This document shows positions 1 to 6,142 of a stretch of 6,148 bases of DNA, piece by piece. The stretch covers positions 1 through 6,148 of the forward strand of contig JACZSH010000087.1 in assembly GCA_022574315.1 (NCBI GenBank), written 5' to 3'. Both the position numbers and the translations under genes were made by a program. Source of the DNA: Chloroflexota bacterium (lineage in GTDB: Bacteria; Chloroflexota; Dehalococcoidia; Dehalococcoidales; RBG-16-60-22). Each line of letters begins with the position of its first letter. Position 1 is the first letter of the stretch. The notes under the pieces were generated by a model. It saw nothing but the letters and a program-made list of their open reading frames with translations, ran no database searches and had not been told where the DNA came from.

Positions 1-10
1 TATTTCCGGT

Positions 11-943
11 CTAGGACGTAAGGACAATTTGAATTCCTTCCACGGCGATAGAAATCACCACCCATAACAGCGCGGTGATCTGCATCAGCTTTATCGAAGC
101 ACCGATGGTCTCCGGTGTCAGGAGGGCGTTTCCCCGGCCCAACTTATAATGCCCACTTTTTTCAAGTCGAACGCCGAGGGCGCCGGCGACCGCCGCCATC
201 GGCCAGCCGGCGTTGGGGCTCTCGGTATTGGCGTGGTCTCTGGAAGCAGTATACCACGCTGCCCGCCCGTCTTTTCGGGACAGGAAAGCGGCCAGCACCA
301 GGAGCAGCGCCGTCAACCGGGCCGGTATTATGTTCAGCACGTCGTCCAGGCGGGCGGCAAACTTTCCCAGGTACTCATATTTCCCGTGGTGGCCAAGCAT
401 GGCATCGAGAGTGTTGACCACTCGGTAAACGACGGCCCCCGGGATGCCGAACAGGAGGAAGTAGAAAAGAGGAGCCACGATGCTGTCACTGGCATTTTCC
501 GCCACCGATTCCACGGCCGCCGATACGAGCAGCGGGCGGGTTAAATGGCGCGCGTCACGGTGGACCAGGCCGCGCAGCTCGACCCGCGCCTGCTCCAGGC
601 TGTTATCTCGCAGGAGCCTCATTATTCCGAGGGCGGTGCGCCGTAAGTCCCGGAAAGAAAAAGTAGTTTTAAGGATAACCGCGCCGCCAATCACGTAGGC
701 GATAGAGTTAAAGCTTTTCAGGTAGACCAGGGCGGTATAAGCGGGGACGGCAAAGAGCGCGATAATGAAGAGCACCAGGCCGGTACCGTAGAGAAACTGG
801 GCGGCCGGGCGCCGGCTTTGATTTCCCTTTTCCAGGAGCGCGGCGGTTCTACCCATCCAGGCTACCGGGTGCAGAAAGTTGGGCGGGTCTCCCAGGAGCA
901 GGTCAAGGAACAGAGCTAAGACTAATATCAGCAGGTTTTCCAT
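11..943 (-). CDS. cbiB: Adenosylcobinamide-phosphate synthase (CbiB/CobD), membrane protein
   Basis: This 310-residue protein is the expected full length for CbiB/CobD, the membrane enzyme that joins an aminopropanol (or its phosphate) to adenosylcobyric acid late in cobamide synthesis. Visible family motifs are GDPPNFLHPVAWMGR (18-32), RDARHL (129-134), AAVESVAENASDSIVAPLF (142-160), VVNTLDAMLGHH (175-186), LDDVLNIIPARLTA (199-212) and RDHANTESPNAGWPMAA (235-251). Hydrophobic stretches near 3-17, 52-75, 80-92, 155-173, 206-222 and 285-308 fit a multi-pass membrane protein. The ATG at 941-943 is preceded by GGTGAT (947-952), which matches the 3' part of the Shine-Dalgarno consensus, so the start is credible. 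No other cobamide gene is visible, because the gene ends 10 bases from the window edge; partners may lie beyond it. It begins 45 bases after the aldehyde oxidoreductase remnant. No cobalamin riboswitch precedes it. Whether the organism uses the aerobic or anaerobic corrin route cannot be told from this gene. Confidence 0.96.
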   Translation of the reverse strand: MENLLILVLALFLDLLLGDPPNFLHPVAWMGRTAALLEKGNQSRRPAAQFLYGTGLVLFIIALFAVPAYTALVYLKSFNSIAYVIGGAVILKTTFSFRDLRRTALGIMRLLRDNSLEQARVELRGLVHRDARHLTRPLLVSAAVESVAENASDSIVAPLFYFLLFGIPGAVVYRVVNTLDAMLGHHGKYEYLGKFAARLDDVLNIIPARLTALLLVLAAFLSRKDGRAAWYTASRDHANTESPNAGWPMAAVAGALGVRLEKSGHYKLGRGNALLTPETIGASIKLMQITALLWVVISIAVEGIQIVLTS

Positions 944-988
944 ACCATCACCGTGACCATCCGGTGCTATTTCTCCGGCGGGACGTGT

Positions 989-1592
989 TTACCGGTACCG
1001 GCCTTCGGCCATCACGGCTCCCATGCCCGTTCGACCGGCGGCCGCGTCCAGGTCATTCATGACGCTGGCTAAACGCATCAGGTTTTCCCCGGCGGGCCCA
1101 ATCTGGGCAACCTTGATAGTTCAGGTCGGCAAGCTCCTCTCGGATGGCAATCTGGCACTCCAGAGCCTTCATTCCCCAGAGGTGGCCGGCGTCTTTCAGA
1201 GAAGCCTCACCGTCTTTGATGAAAAGGTAGGCCGGCTTTTCCGCCCTGCCCTCGACGATTACGGCGTCGAACCCGGCCATTTTCAGCTCGGCCCCCCATT
1301 AGCCGCCCGAATCGGCCTCACCAAATCCCCCGGTCAGTGGCGACTTGGCACCCACGCTGTGACGCCCGCAGCCACCCACCGGCACCCCGGTCAGGGGCCC
1401 CGCGGCGAAGATAAGCTTGTTTTCCGGACCCAGCGGCTCAACTCCCGCCGGCAGCTCTTTGACCAGAAAATAGGCGATCAGGCTTTCCCCACCAAAATAC
1501 TGACGATAAAAACTGTCAGGGTATTCCTCGGTGGACAGTTTCCCCGAGGACAGGTTAACCCTCAAGATTCGGCCGTTATACCCGTTTGGCAT
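989..1592 (-). pseudogene. Aldehyde ferredoxin oxidoreductase, broken N-terminal fragment
   Basis: This is the remains of the N-terminal domain of a tungstopterin aldehyde:ferredoxin oxidoreductase (AOR family), which oxidises aldehydes to carboxylic acids with ferredoxin as acceptor. The first piece (1592-1302) has the typical start YNGRILRVNLSSGKL, then NKLIFAAGPLTG, GCGRHSVGAKSPLTGGF and DSGG. The next codon, usually Tyr in this family (SGGYxGAELK), is TAA at 1299-1301. The same frame continues as WGAELKMAGFDAVIVEGRAEK. Near 1118-1126 the homology moves to another frame, giving TIKVAQIGPAGENL, MNDLDAAAGRTGMGAVM and then an unrelated tail EGRYR with a stop at 989-991. Family members are about 600 residues long. 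Roughly 200 codons remain, so the Fe4S4 cysteines and most of the pterin pocket are missing and no working enzyme can be made. The start has a strong ribosome binding site, which suggests recent decay. Sequencing or assembly error is a possible cause of the two point lesions, but not of the missing two-thirds of the gene. Confidence 0.92.
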
Positions 1593-1597
1593 TTTTA

Positions 1598-1606
1598 CCC
1601 TCCTTT
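1598..1606 (-). promoter_or_regulatory. Strong ribosome binding site of the broken aldehyde oxidoreductase
   Basis: On the minus strand AAAGGAGGG sits five bases (TAAAA) before the ATG at 1590-1592. It is the best Shine-Dalgarno match in the window. It fixes the start of the AOR reading frame and shows that the translation start is undamaged although the gene is broken further on. Confidence 0.8.
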
Positions 1607-1633
1607 AGCGTCCGGCGCCGGTCCCTTAAGTTC

Positions 1634-1639
1634 ATTATA
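1634..1639 (-). promoter_or_regulatory. Possible -10 promoter element before the aldehyde oxidoreductase remnant
   Basis: A perfect TATAAT lies on the minus strand in the 93-base gap between the hydroxyacid dehydrogenase stop and the AOR start. Transcription would begin near 1627, leaving a leader of about 35 bases that contains the palindrome CCGGCGCCGG (1612-1621) and the ribosome binding site. At 16-18 bases upstream only AGCGAT/GCGATT-like hexamers are present, a poor -35 match, and there is no extended -10 TG. This is a candidate only. Confidence 0.3.
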
Positions 1640-1685
1640 GGCTATCTCGGGCAGTAATCGCTACCGCCGGTCTTAGCAGTTGCGG

Positions 1686-2651
1686 CTAAAGGTACACCTC
1701 CGGGTTGACCGGAAAACGGGGTCTTTCTCCACGGAGCACGCTGAGGACGTCCTCGGCCAGGGTGAGGGCCATTCTTCTCATCGCTTCGGCGGTCATGCCG
1801 CCGATGTGAGGCGTGGCGATGAAGTTATCCAGGCTCAGCAAAGGGTGCTCCGGAGGCGGCGGCTCGACCTGGAACACGTCCAGGGCGGCGCCGGCTATTT
1901 TCCCGTCAACCAGGTGCTGGTAGAGCGCGTCTTCGTCGATAATTCCGCCCCGGGAACTGTTAATCAGGAAGGCGCCGGGCTTCATCAGGTCGAGCTCCCT
2001 CTTACCGATAAGGTTGGCCGTCTCCCGGGTCAGTGGCACGCAGATAACCACGTAGTCGGCATCGCCGAGCAAATCATCCGGCCTGTTTACTTTGCGGTAT
2101 CCCAGCCGGTTGGCTTTCTCCTCCGACACGTAAGGGTCATAAACGATTATCTCCATATTAAAAGCCACCCGGCACTTATGGGCCAGCTCCGAGCCGATTC
2201 TACCCAGCCCGATGACACCCAGCTTCTTGTCCTGTAACTCAACGCCGATGTAGTCTTCCCGTTTCTGCAGTCGGTTCTGCCGGAGGGCTCTGTCCGCGAA
2301 ACCTATTTTCTTGGCCAGGGAGAGCATCAGTCCGAGGTTATGCTCGGCGACCGATTCGGCGTTTGCCTCCGGAGTACTGACTACGAGTATTTTCTGCCTG
2401 GTGGCCGCCGCCACGTCGATGTTGTCGTAACCGACCCCGTGCTTGGCGATGACGATGAGGTTTTTGGCCGGCTCCAGGAGGGCACGGTCGATTTTGGCAA
2501 CCCTGACCACCAACGCGTCGGCGTCTTTTAACTCGTCGGCTAAAGCCCGTCCCGGAAGTTCCGGCAGGTAGGCTACGGCCGTTTCCTGTTTCAGTAATTC
2601 CACGCCGCAACTATCAATGAGTTCGGTAATAACCACTTTTTTAGCTGACAT
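1686..2651 (-). CDS. NAD-dependent D-2-hydroxyacid dehydrogenase (phosphoglycerate dehydrogenase-like)
   Basis: This 321-residue enzyme belongs to the D-isomer-specific 2-hydroxyacid dehydrogenase family, which interconverts 2-hydroxy acids and 2-keto acids with NAD(H). The substrate-domain motif HGVGYDNIDV is at 71-80 and TPEANAESVAEHN at 93-105. The Rossmann glycine motif GLGRIG is at 148-153. Asp172 follows the second beta strand and favours NAD over NADP. The catalytic set is complete: Arg234 in NSSRGGIIDE, Glu263 in DVFQVEP and His282 in TPHIGG. There is no C-terminal ACT or other regulatory domain, so it is the short form, unlike long serine-pathway SerA. The ATG at 2649-2651 has GGAG (2661-2664) nine bases upstream. 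It starts 60 bases after the FAD-linked dehydrogenase with no obvious terminator or promoter between, so co-transcription is likely. Substrate is not determined: 3-phosphoglycerate, hydroxypyruvate, glyoxylate or a lactate-like acid are all possible. The neighbouring flavin hydroxyacid dehydrogenase favours a catabolic or hydroxyacid-recycling role (inference). Confidence 0.9.
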   Translation of the reverse strand: MSAKKVVITELIDSCGVELLKQETAVAYLPELPGRALADELKDADALVVRVAKIDRALLEPAKNLIVIAKHGVGYDNIDVAAATRQKILVVSTPEANAESVAEHNLGLMLSLAKKIGFADRALRQNRLQKREDYIGVELQDKKLGVIGLGRIGSELAHKCRVAFNMEIIVYDPYVSEEKANRLGYRKVNRPDDLLGDADYVVICVPLTRETANLIGKRELDLMKPGAFLINSSRGGIIDEDALYQHLVDGKIAGAALDVFQVEPPPPEHPLLSLDNFIATPHIGGMTAEAMRRMALTLAEDVLSVLRGERPRFPVNPEVYL

Positions 2652-2711
2652 TTTTCTTATCTCCAGACACCAGGTATAAAGTAGGTCGTAGAAAAAATGT
2701 GATACCCGATA

Positions 2712-4085
2712 TTAATACAAACCAATCCCCGGGTTCAAAATGTGGTTCGGGTCAAAGACATTTTTTATCCCCCGCATCAGCTCCCACGTTTTACCGTCCG
2801 GATACAGGTCCAGGTCAGGGAGCCTGACCGTCCCCAGGCCATGTTCGCCGGTAATGACGCCGCCCAGCCTGATTGCTTCCTGATATATTTCTCTTTTTAC
2901 CTCGCGCAATAGGCCGCGTTCGGCGAGGTCGTTCATAACGTGCGGATGCAGATTCCCGTCGCCGGCATGGCCGTAGGTGGGAATGGTGGTATCATAGCGC
3001 CGGGCGATTTCGTCCACCCGGTCCATCATAATCCCGATGCTGGCCGGCGGCACCGTGATATCCAGGACGTCGGCCACGTTTTTCTTGAGCGACGGATAGA
3101 CTTCGCTCCTGATTTTCAGAATAGCCGCCTGTTCCTCACGGCGCTCGGCGATCAAGATGTCGGTGCAGCCGTTTTGCTCGCAGATGCCGGACACTTTCTC
3201 GCCCTGCGCATAGACTTCATCTTCGCTGTCACCGGTCAGTATGACCAGCAGGTAGGCCTGCCCTTTCGTCGCCGGCCACTTCATCCCAAGATGGGTGGCC
3301 GACATTTCAACGACGTCGCGCTCGATGAATTCAATCGCCAGCGGTATGACGCCGCTCTGCAGTATTTTGGGGACGCTGTCAATCGCATCGTGACGGTTAT
3401 CATACGATACGATGAGGGTGCCGCTGTGGCTGAATCTGGGGCATAACCGGAAAATCACCTTGGTTATCACCCCCAGGATGCCGCCGCTGTTAATCATCAG
3501 GTGCAACAGGTCGAGTCCCTGGTTGTTCTTGAGTAATTTCCCCCCCAACGTGAGTATCTCCCCGGTCGGAACCACTACTTCCAGCCCCTTCACAAAGTTA
3601 CGGATAACGCCGTACTTTATCGCCCTGACTCCACCCGCATTGAGGGCCACCAGGCCGCCGACGTGGGCGTTCTCGGCTCCGGGATGCGGGGGAAAGAAAA
3701 GCCCGGCGTCTTCCACCGCTTTCAGCATCGCTCCGAAGGGTACGCCGCTCTCGACGACCACCATCAGGTTGTCTCTGTCCACTTCCTCGATTTTGTCCAG
3801 TCTTTCCGTGGACAGGAGGATGCCGTCCGCCGTCGGTACCGCCCCGCCGCAGATGCCGGTGCCGCCGCCCCGGATAAAAACGGGCGTCTGCTCACCGTTG
3901 GCCAGTTTCAAAATGCCGGCTATTTCGGCAGCGCTGGCCGGCTTTACCAGGACGACGTTTTTCGCCGGCTCAGGTCTGACCGCCAGGGCCGTTTCATCCA
4001 CGAGGTAACTTTCCATCTGCTCCCGTCGGGTGATGACCCAGTCCTCGCCGACGATTTCCCGCAGTCTGGTCACGTTTGTCGTCAT
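2712..4085 (-). CDS. FAD-linked 2-hydroxyacid dehydrogenase (GlcD/LctD type)
   Basis: This 457-residue flavoprotein has the GlcD/D-lactate dehydrogenase layout: an N-terminal FAD-binding type 4 domain and a C-terminal FAD-linked oxidase domain. Visible motifs (numbered from the ATG) are FIRGGGTGICGGAVP (70-84), HPGAENAHVGGLVALNAGG (134-152), INSGGILGVITKVIF (198-212), YGHAGDGNLHPH (371-382), ITGEHGLGTVR (411-421) and DPNHILNPG (445-453). It would oxidise lactate, glycolate or a similar 2-hydroxy acid to the keto acid and reduce FAD. There is no cysteine-rich iron-sulfur domain, so electrons must go to a partner. The ETF alpha sequence directly upstream points to ETF, as in LctD of the Acetobacterium woodii LctBCD complex, although GlcD of the glycolate oxidase complex is equally similar by motif. 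I chose the ATG at 4083-4085, not GTG at 4092-4094 (which would add three residues), because AGAGAGGTG (4092-4100) is a properly spaced ribosome binding site for the ATG, and the ATG shares its A with the upstream TGA. Substrate is unproven. Confidence 0.93.
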   Translation of the reverse strand: MTTNVTRLREIVGEDWVITRREQMESYLVDETALAVRPEPAKNVVLVKPASAAEIAGILKLANGEQTPVFIRGGGTGICGGAVPTADGILLSTERLDKIEEVDRDNLMVVVESGVPFGAMLKAVEDAGLFFPPHPGAENAHVGGLVALNAGGVRAIKYGVIRNFVKGLEVVVPTGEILTLGGKLLKNNQGLDLLHLMINSGGILGVITKVIFRLCPRFSHSGTLIVSYDNRHDAIDSVPKILQSGVIPLAIEFIERDVVEMSATHLGMKWPATKGQAYLLVILTGDSEDEVYAQGEKVSGICEQNGCTDILIAERREEQAAILKIRSEVYPSLKKNVADVLDITVPPASIGIMMDRVDEIARRYDTTIPTYGHAGDGNLHPHVMNDLAERGLLREVKREIYQEAIRLGGVITGEHGLGTVRLPDLDLYPDGKTWELMRGIKNVFDPNHILNPGIGLY

Positions 4086-4723
4086 CAGTGGCACCTCTCT
4101 CTCTTAATCCGGTCTATTAACCTGGGGACTACCTCGTAAAGGTCACCAATAATCCCGTAGTCGGCGATTTTGAATATCGGCGCCGACGGGTCGCTGTTTA
4201 TGGCAATAATAATATCAGACTCTCTCATGCCTGCCAAATGCTGGGGGCTTCCGGAGATCCCGCAGGCAATATAGATTCTGGGTTTTACCGTGTGGCCGCT
4301 GAACCCGACCTGGTGTTCCTTGCCTATCCAGCCGCTGTCCACCAGCCGCCGACTGGAACCGACCGTGCCGCCGAGCAGTCCGGCCAGGTCCGACAGGAGG
4401 GAGAAATCGGCCGCTTTCTGCAGACCAGCGCCGCCGGAGACAATCACCTCTGCTTCGGTGATGTTGGTTTTATCCCGGTTTTCTCGGGCGGTGATGGTCA
4501 GGAGCGAGGGCAGGATTTCAGCTTGTTGCCTGATTATCTCTCCCTGGCGGCCGGTGTCGCGGCATAGACTAGACATAATCTTATATCTCACCGTCGCCAT
4601 CTGCGGCCTGGTCCGGGTCCGGATATGCGCCAGGATATTGCCGCTGAAGGCAGGACGGACCTGGACGAAATTACCCTGAGGGTCAATCTCCAGTCCGGTA
4701 CAGTCGGCGGTCAGGCCCGTGCC
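4085..4723 (-). other. etfA: ETF alpha portion (domain I end plus FAD domain), lacking its own 5' end
   Basis: This stretch encodes about 212 residues of electron-transfer flavoprotein alpha, which with ETF beta carries electrons between flavin dehydrogenases and other acceptors. The whole FAD-binding C-terminal domain is present, with the conserved GISG-QHLAGM and INSDPSAPIF-ADYGI signatures. Only the first part of domain I is missing. No etfB is in the window; in a normal operon it would lie just upstream, where the synthetase now stands. The segment reads in one uninterrupted frame to the TGA that overlaps the FAD dehydrogenase ATG. It therefore looks like the healthy 3' end of an etfA gene, not a decayed relic. 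Confidence 0.88.
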
Positions 4724-6142
4724 CTTGGCCACCACGTAGGCCTTGGGCAGCTCTCCCGCCTCGACGTCGGGCTTACCCACCACGGCCACGTCCAAGACCT
4801 GGGGATGCTCCAGCAGCAGGGCCTCCATCTCGGCCGGCGCAACCTGGAACCCCTTGTACTTGATCAGCTCCTTCTTCCGGTCGACGATGTAAACGTAGCC
4901 CTCCTCGTCCATTCGGGCCAGGTCTCCGGTGTATAGCCAGCCGTCCTTGATGGTCTCGGCGGTCTCCTCGGGGTTCATCCAGTAGCCTTTCATTACCTGA
5001 GGCCCTTTGATGAGCAGCTCTCCCACCTCTCCCCTTGGAAGCTCTCGCACCCCATCCTCAGAGTCGACCACCTTCTCCTCGGTGTCGGCCAGGGCAGGGC
5101 CGATGGACCCGCTGCGACGGCGCTCGGGCTCGAGGTAATCGAGGTTGGTTATCGGCGATGTCTCCGTCAGGCCATAGCCCTGGATAGTGGGGATGCCGGT
5201 GAGTCCCTCCAGGCGTTGCTGGAGCTCTTCTGACAGGGGCGCGGCGCCGGAGATGCAGACTCGCATGGAGGAGAGGTCGTACTTCTCGATGTCCGGGACC
5301 TGGGTAATAAGCAGGATCACGGGCGGAACGGTGACGAGCATGGTCACCCGGTGCCGGGAGCACAGGGCCAGGAACTGCTCCATGTCGAAGCGGGCCATGT
5401 GTACCTGCGTGGCCCCCGATGCGATGGCCGCGTTCATCAGGACGGTCATCCCGTAGCTGTGAAACAGGGGTAGGTGGACCAGGACGACGTCCTCCTCCCT
5501 CATGATCGAGGCCTCCCCGGGCCGGTTGAGGAACTGTTCCAGGTTGCTTGTCAGGTTGAAGTGGGTGAGCATTACGCCCTTGGGAAGGCCTGTGGTGCCA
5601 CTGGAGGAGGGTAGGACGGCCAGGTCTTCCCTGGGGTCGATACTAACCCGGGGAGGTTCAGGCCTGTGTTTGGACAGAAGCTCTTCCAGGGATAGGTCGA
5701 CGCCGCTGGCCTCGCCGATGACGATCACGGTCTCAAGCTCCGGGAGCTCGCCTCTGGCGGCCTGGACCACGGGAAGCAATGCCTGGTGCGCGATAATCAC
5801 CTTCGCCCCGGCGTTTCCAAGCTGGTGGGCCAGCTCCCTTTCCCGGTATGCAGCGTTTACCGGAGTGACCGTGGCCCCGGCCTTGATTATCCCGAAGAAA
5901 CCGATGATGAACTCGGCGCAGTTGGGGGCGAAAAGGCCTACACGGTCGGCTTTCTCCACCCCCAGGCCCGCCAGGGCCGCGGCCAGCCTGTCGCTCTTCT
6001 CATCGAGCTGGGAGAAGGTGAACTCACGCTCGCCGTCGATCACCGCGACCTTCTGGGGCAGGCGGCTGGCGGCCTGACTCAGCACCTCCCAGAGGGGGTA
6101 TACCTTGTATGGCGCGATAGACGTACGTGCTCCTGGGGGCAT
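4085..6142 (-). CDS. Chimeric frame: truncated AMP-forming acyl-CoA synthetase fused to ETF alpha C-terminal part
   Basis: The 685-residue frame joins two unrelated families. Residues 1 to ~473 are an ANL-superfamily acyl-CoA synthetase (fatty acid or 4-coumarate-CoA ligase type), with the P-loop SSSGTTGLPKG (179-189), GYGLTETSP (322-330), YTGDL (404-408) and the hinge DRKKELIKYKGF (421-432). The match ends at ELPKAYVVAK (464-473). About 60 further residues, including the PxxxxGKILR motif with the adenylation lysine, are missing. From ~474 the sequence is ETF alpha: GTGLTADCTGLEID, RPAFSGNIL, RPQMATVR, VIVSGGAGL (566-574), GSSR (595-598), then the FAD-binding run GFSGHTVKPRIYIACGISG (613-631), QHLAGM and DPSAPIFKIADYGI (651-664). 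Roughly the first 120 residues of ETF alpha are absent. Neither half should be fully active. The ATG at 6140-6142 is followed by a normal ligase N-terminus, with only AGAAGA visible upstream before the window ends. The last codons overlap the FAD dehydrogenase start by one base, as in a native etfA-dehydrogenase pair. The frame is real as read; its biological reality is doubtful. Confidence 0.85.
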   Translation of the reverse strand: MPPGARTSIAPYKVYPLWEVLSQAASRLPQKVAVIDGEREFTFSQLDEKSDRLAAALAGLGVEKADRVGLFAPNCAEFIIGFFGIIKAGATVTPVNAAYRERELAHQLGNAGAKVIIAHQALLPVVQAARGELPELETVIVIGEASGVDLSLEELLSKHRPEPPRVSIDPREDLAVLPSSSGTTGLPKGVMLTHFNLTSNLEQFLNRPGEASIMREEDVVLVHLPLFHSYGMTVLMNAAIASGATQVHMARFDMEQFLALCSRHRVTMLVTVPPVILLITQVPDIEKYDLSSMRVCISGAAPLSEELQQRLEGLTGIPTIQGYGLTETSPITNLDYLEPERRRSGSIGPALADTEEKVVDSEDGVRELPRGEVGELLIKGPQVMKGYWMNPEETAETIKDGWLYTGDLARMDEEGYVYIVDRKKELIKYKGFQVAPAEMEALLLEHPQVLDVAVVGKPDVEAGELPKAYVVAKGTGLTADCTGLEIDPQGNFVQVRPAFSGNILAHIRTRTRPQMATVRYKIMSSLCRDTGRQGEIIRQQAEILPSLLTITARENRDKTNITEAEVIVSGGAGLQKAADFSLLSDLAGLLGGTVGSSRRLVDSGWIGKEHQVGFSGHTVKPRIYIACGISGSPQHLAGMRESDIIIAINSDPSAPIFKIADYGIIGDLYEVVPRLIDRIKRERCH
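4092..4100 (-). promoter_or_regulatory. Ribosome binding site that decides the FAD dehydrogenase start
   Basis: Minus-strand AGAGAGGTG ends six bases before the ATG at 4083-4085. It lies inside the last codons of the upstream ETF frame, and the stop and start overlap as TGATG, so translation of the two is probably coupled. A start at GTG 4092-4094 would use the GTG of this very site and would have no Shine-Dalgarno of its own. Confidence 0.65.
4712..4735 (-). other. Breakpoint between acyl-CoA synthetase and ETF alpha sequence
   Basis: The switch of homology falls within the codons for VVAKGTGL (470-477). Synthetases commonly have a PKAYVV-A/K run at this place, and ETF alpha commonly has V-A-A-K-LGTGLTADCTG, so both parents could share the Ala-Lys codons. 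That leaves room for a few bases of microhomology at the join. The exact base cannot be set without the parent sequences. Sampled 60-base blocks are about 63-67% G+C on the synthetase side (4801-4860, 5161-5220) and about 50-55% on the ETF side (4141-4260, 4561-4620). Confidence 0.7.

Noticed and set aside
944..988. Cobalamin riboswitch or terminator before cbiB
   Set aside because: The gap is only 45 bases, far too short for a B12 riboswitch, and has no stem followed by a T run.
1053..1280. Separate small gene of 75 codons starting at the Met of KMAGFD
   Set aside because: It is the continuation of the AOR domain after the TAA, with no ribosome binding site of its own, and it runs out of homology at the frameshift.
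1299..1301. Programmed readthrough or recoding of the TAA in the AOR frame
   Set aside because: TAA is not a selenocysteine or pyrrolysine codon, the family residue here is an ordinary Tyr, and the gene is also frameshifted and truncated, so simple decay or error is enough.
1023..1640. Long plus-strand frame of 205 codons opposite the aldehyde oxidoreductase remnant
   Set aside because: It is the antisense of clear AOR homology, shows no recognisable domain and has an Arg/Pro/Gly-rich composition typical of shadow frames in G+C-rich DNA.
1641..1685. Terminator hairpin after the NAD hydroxyacid dehydrogenase
   Set aside because: Only a five-pair stem with a wobble (GGTAG with CTGCC) is visible and no T run follows, so it does not qualify.
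1680..2237. Plus-strand frame of 185 codons opposite the NAD hydroxyacid dehydrogenase
   Set aside because: It mirrors the codons of a well-conserved enzyme on the other strand and has no family motif or convincing ribosome binding site.
5502..6077. Plus-strand frame of 191 codons opposite the acyl-CoA synthetase
   Set aside because: Low-complexity Ser/Arg/Ala-rich translation; a shadow of the synthetase frame, with no domain seen.
4085..6142. A purposeful bifunctional acyl-CoA synthetase/ETF enzyme
   Set aside because: Not accepted as the main call because both halves lack essential parts at the join and base composition changes there; kept only as a testable alternative in the findings.
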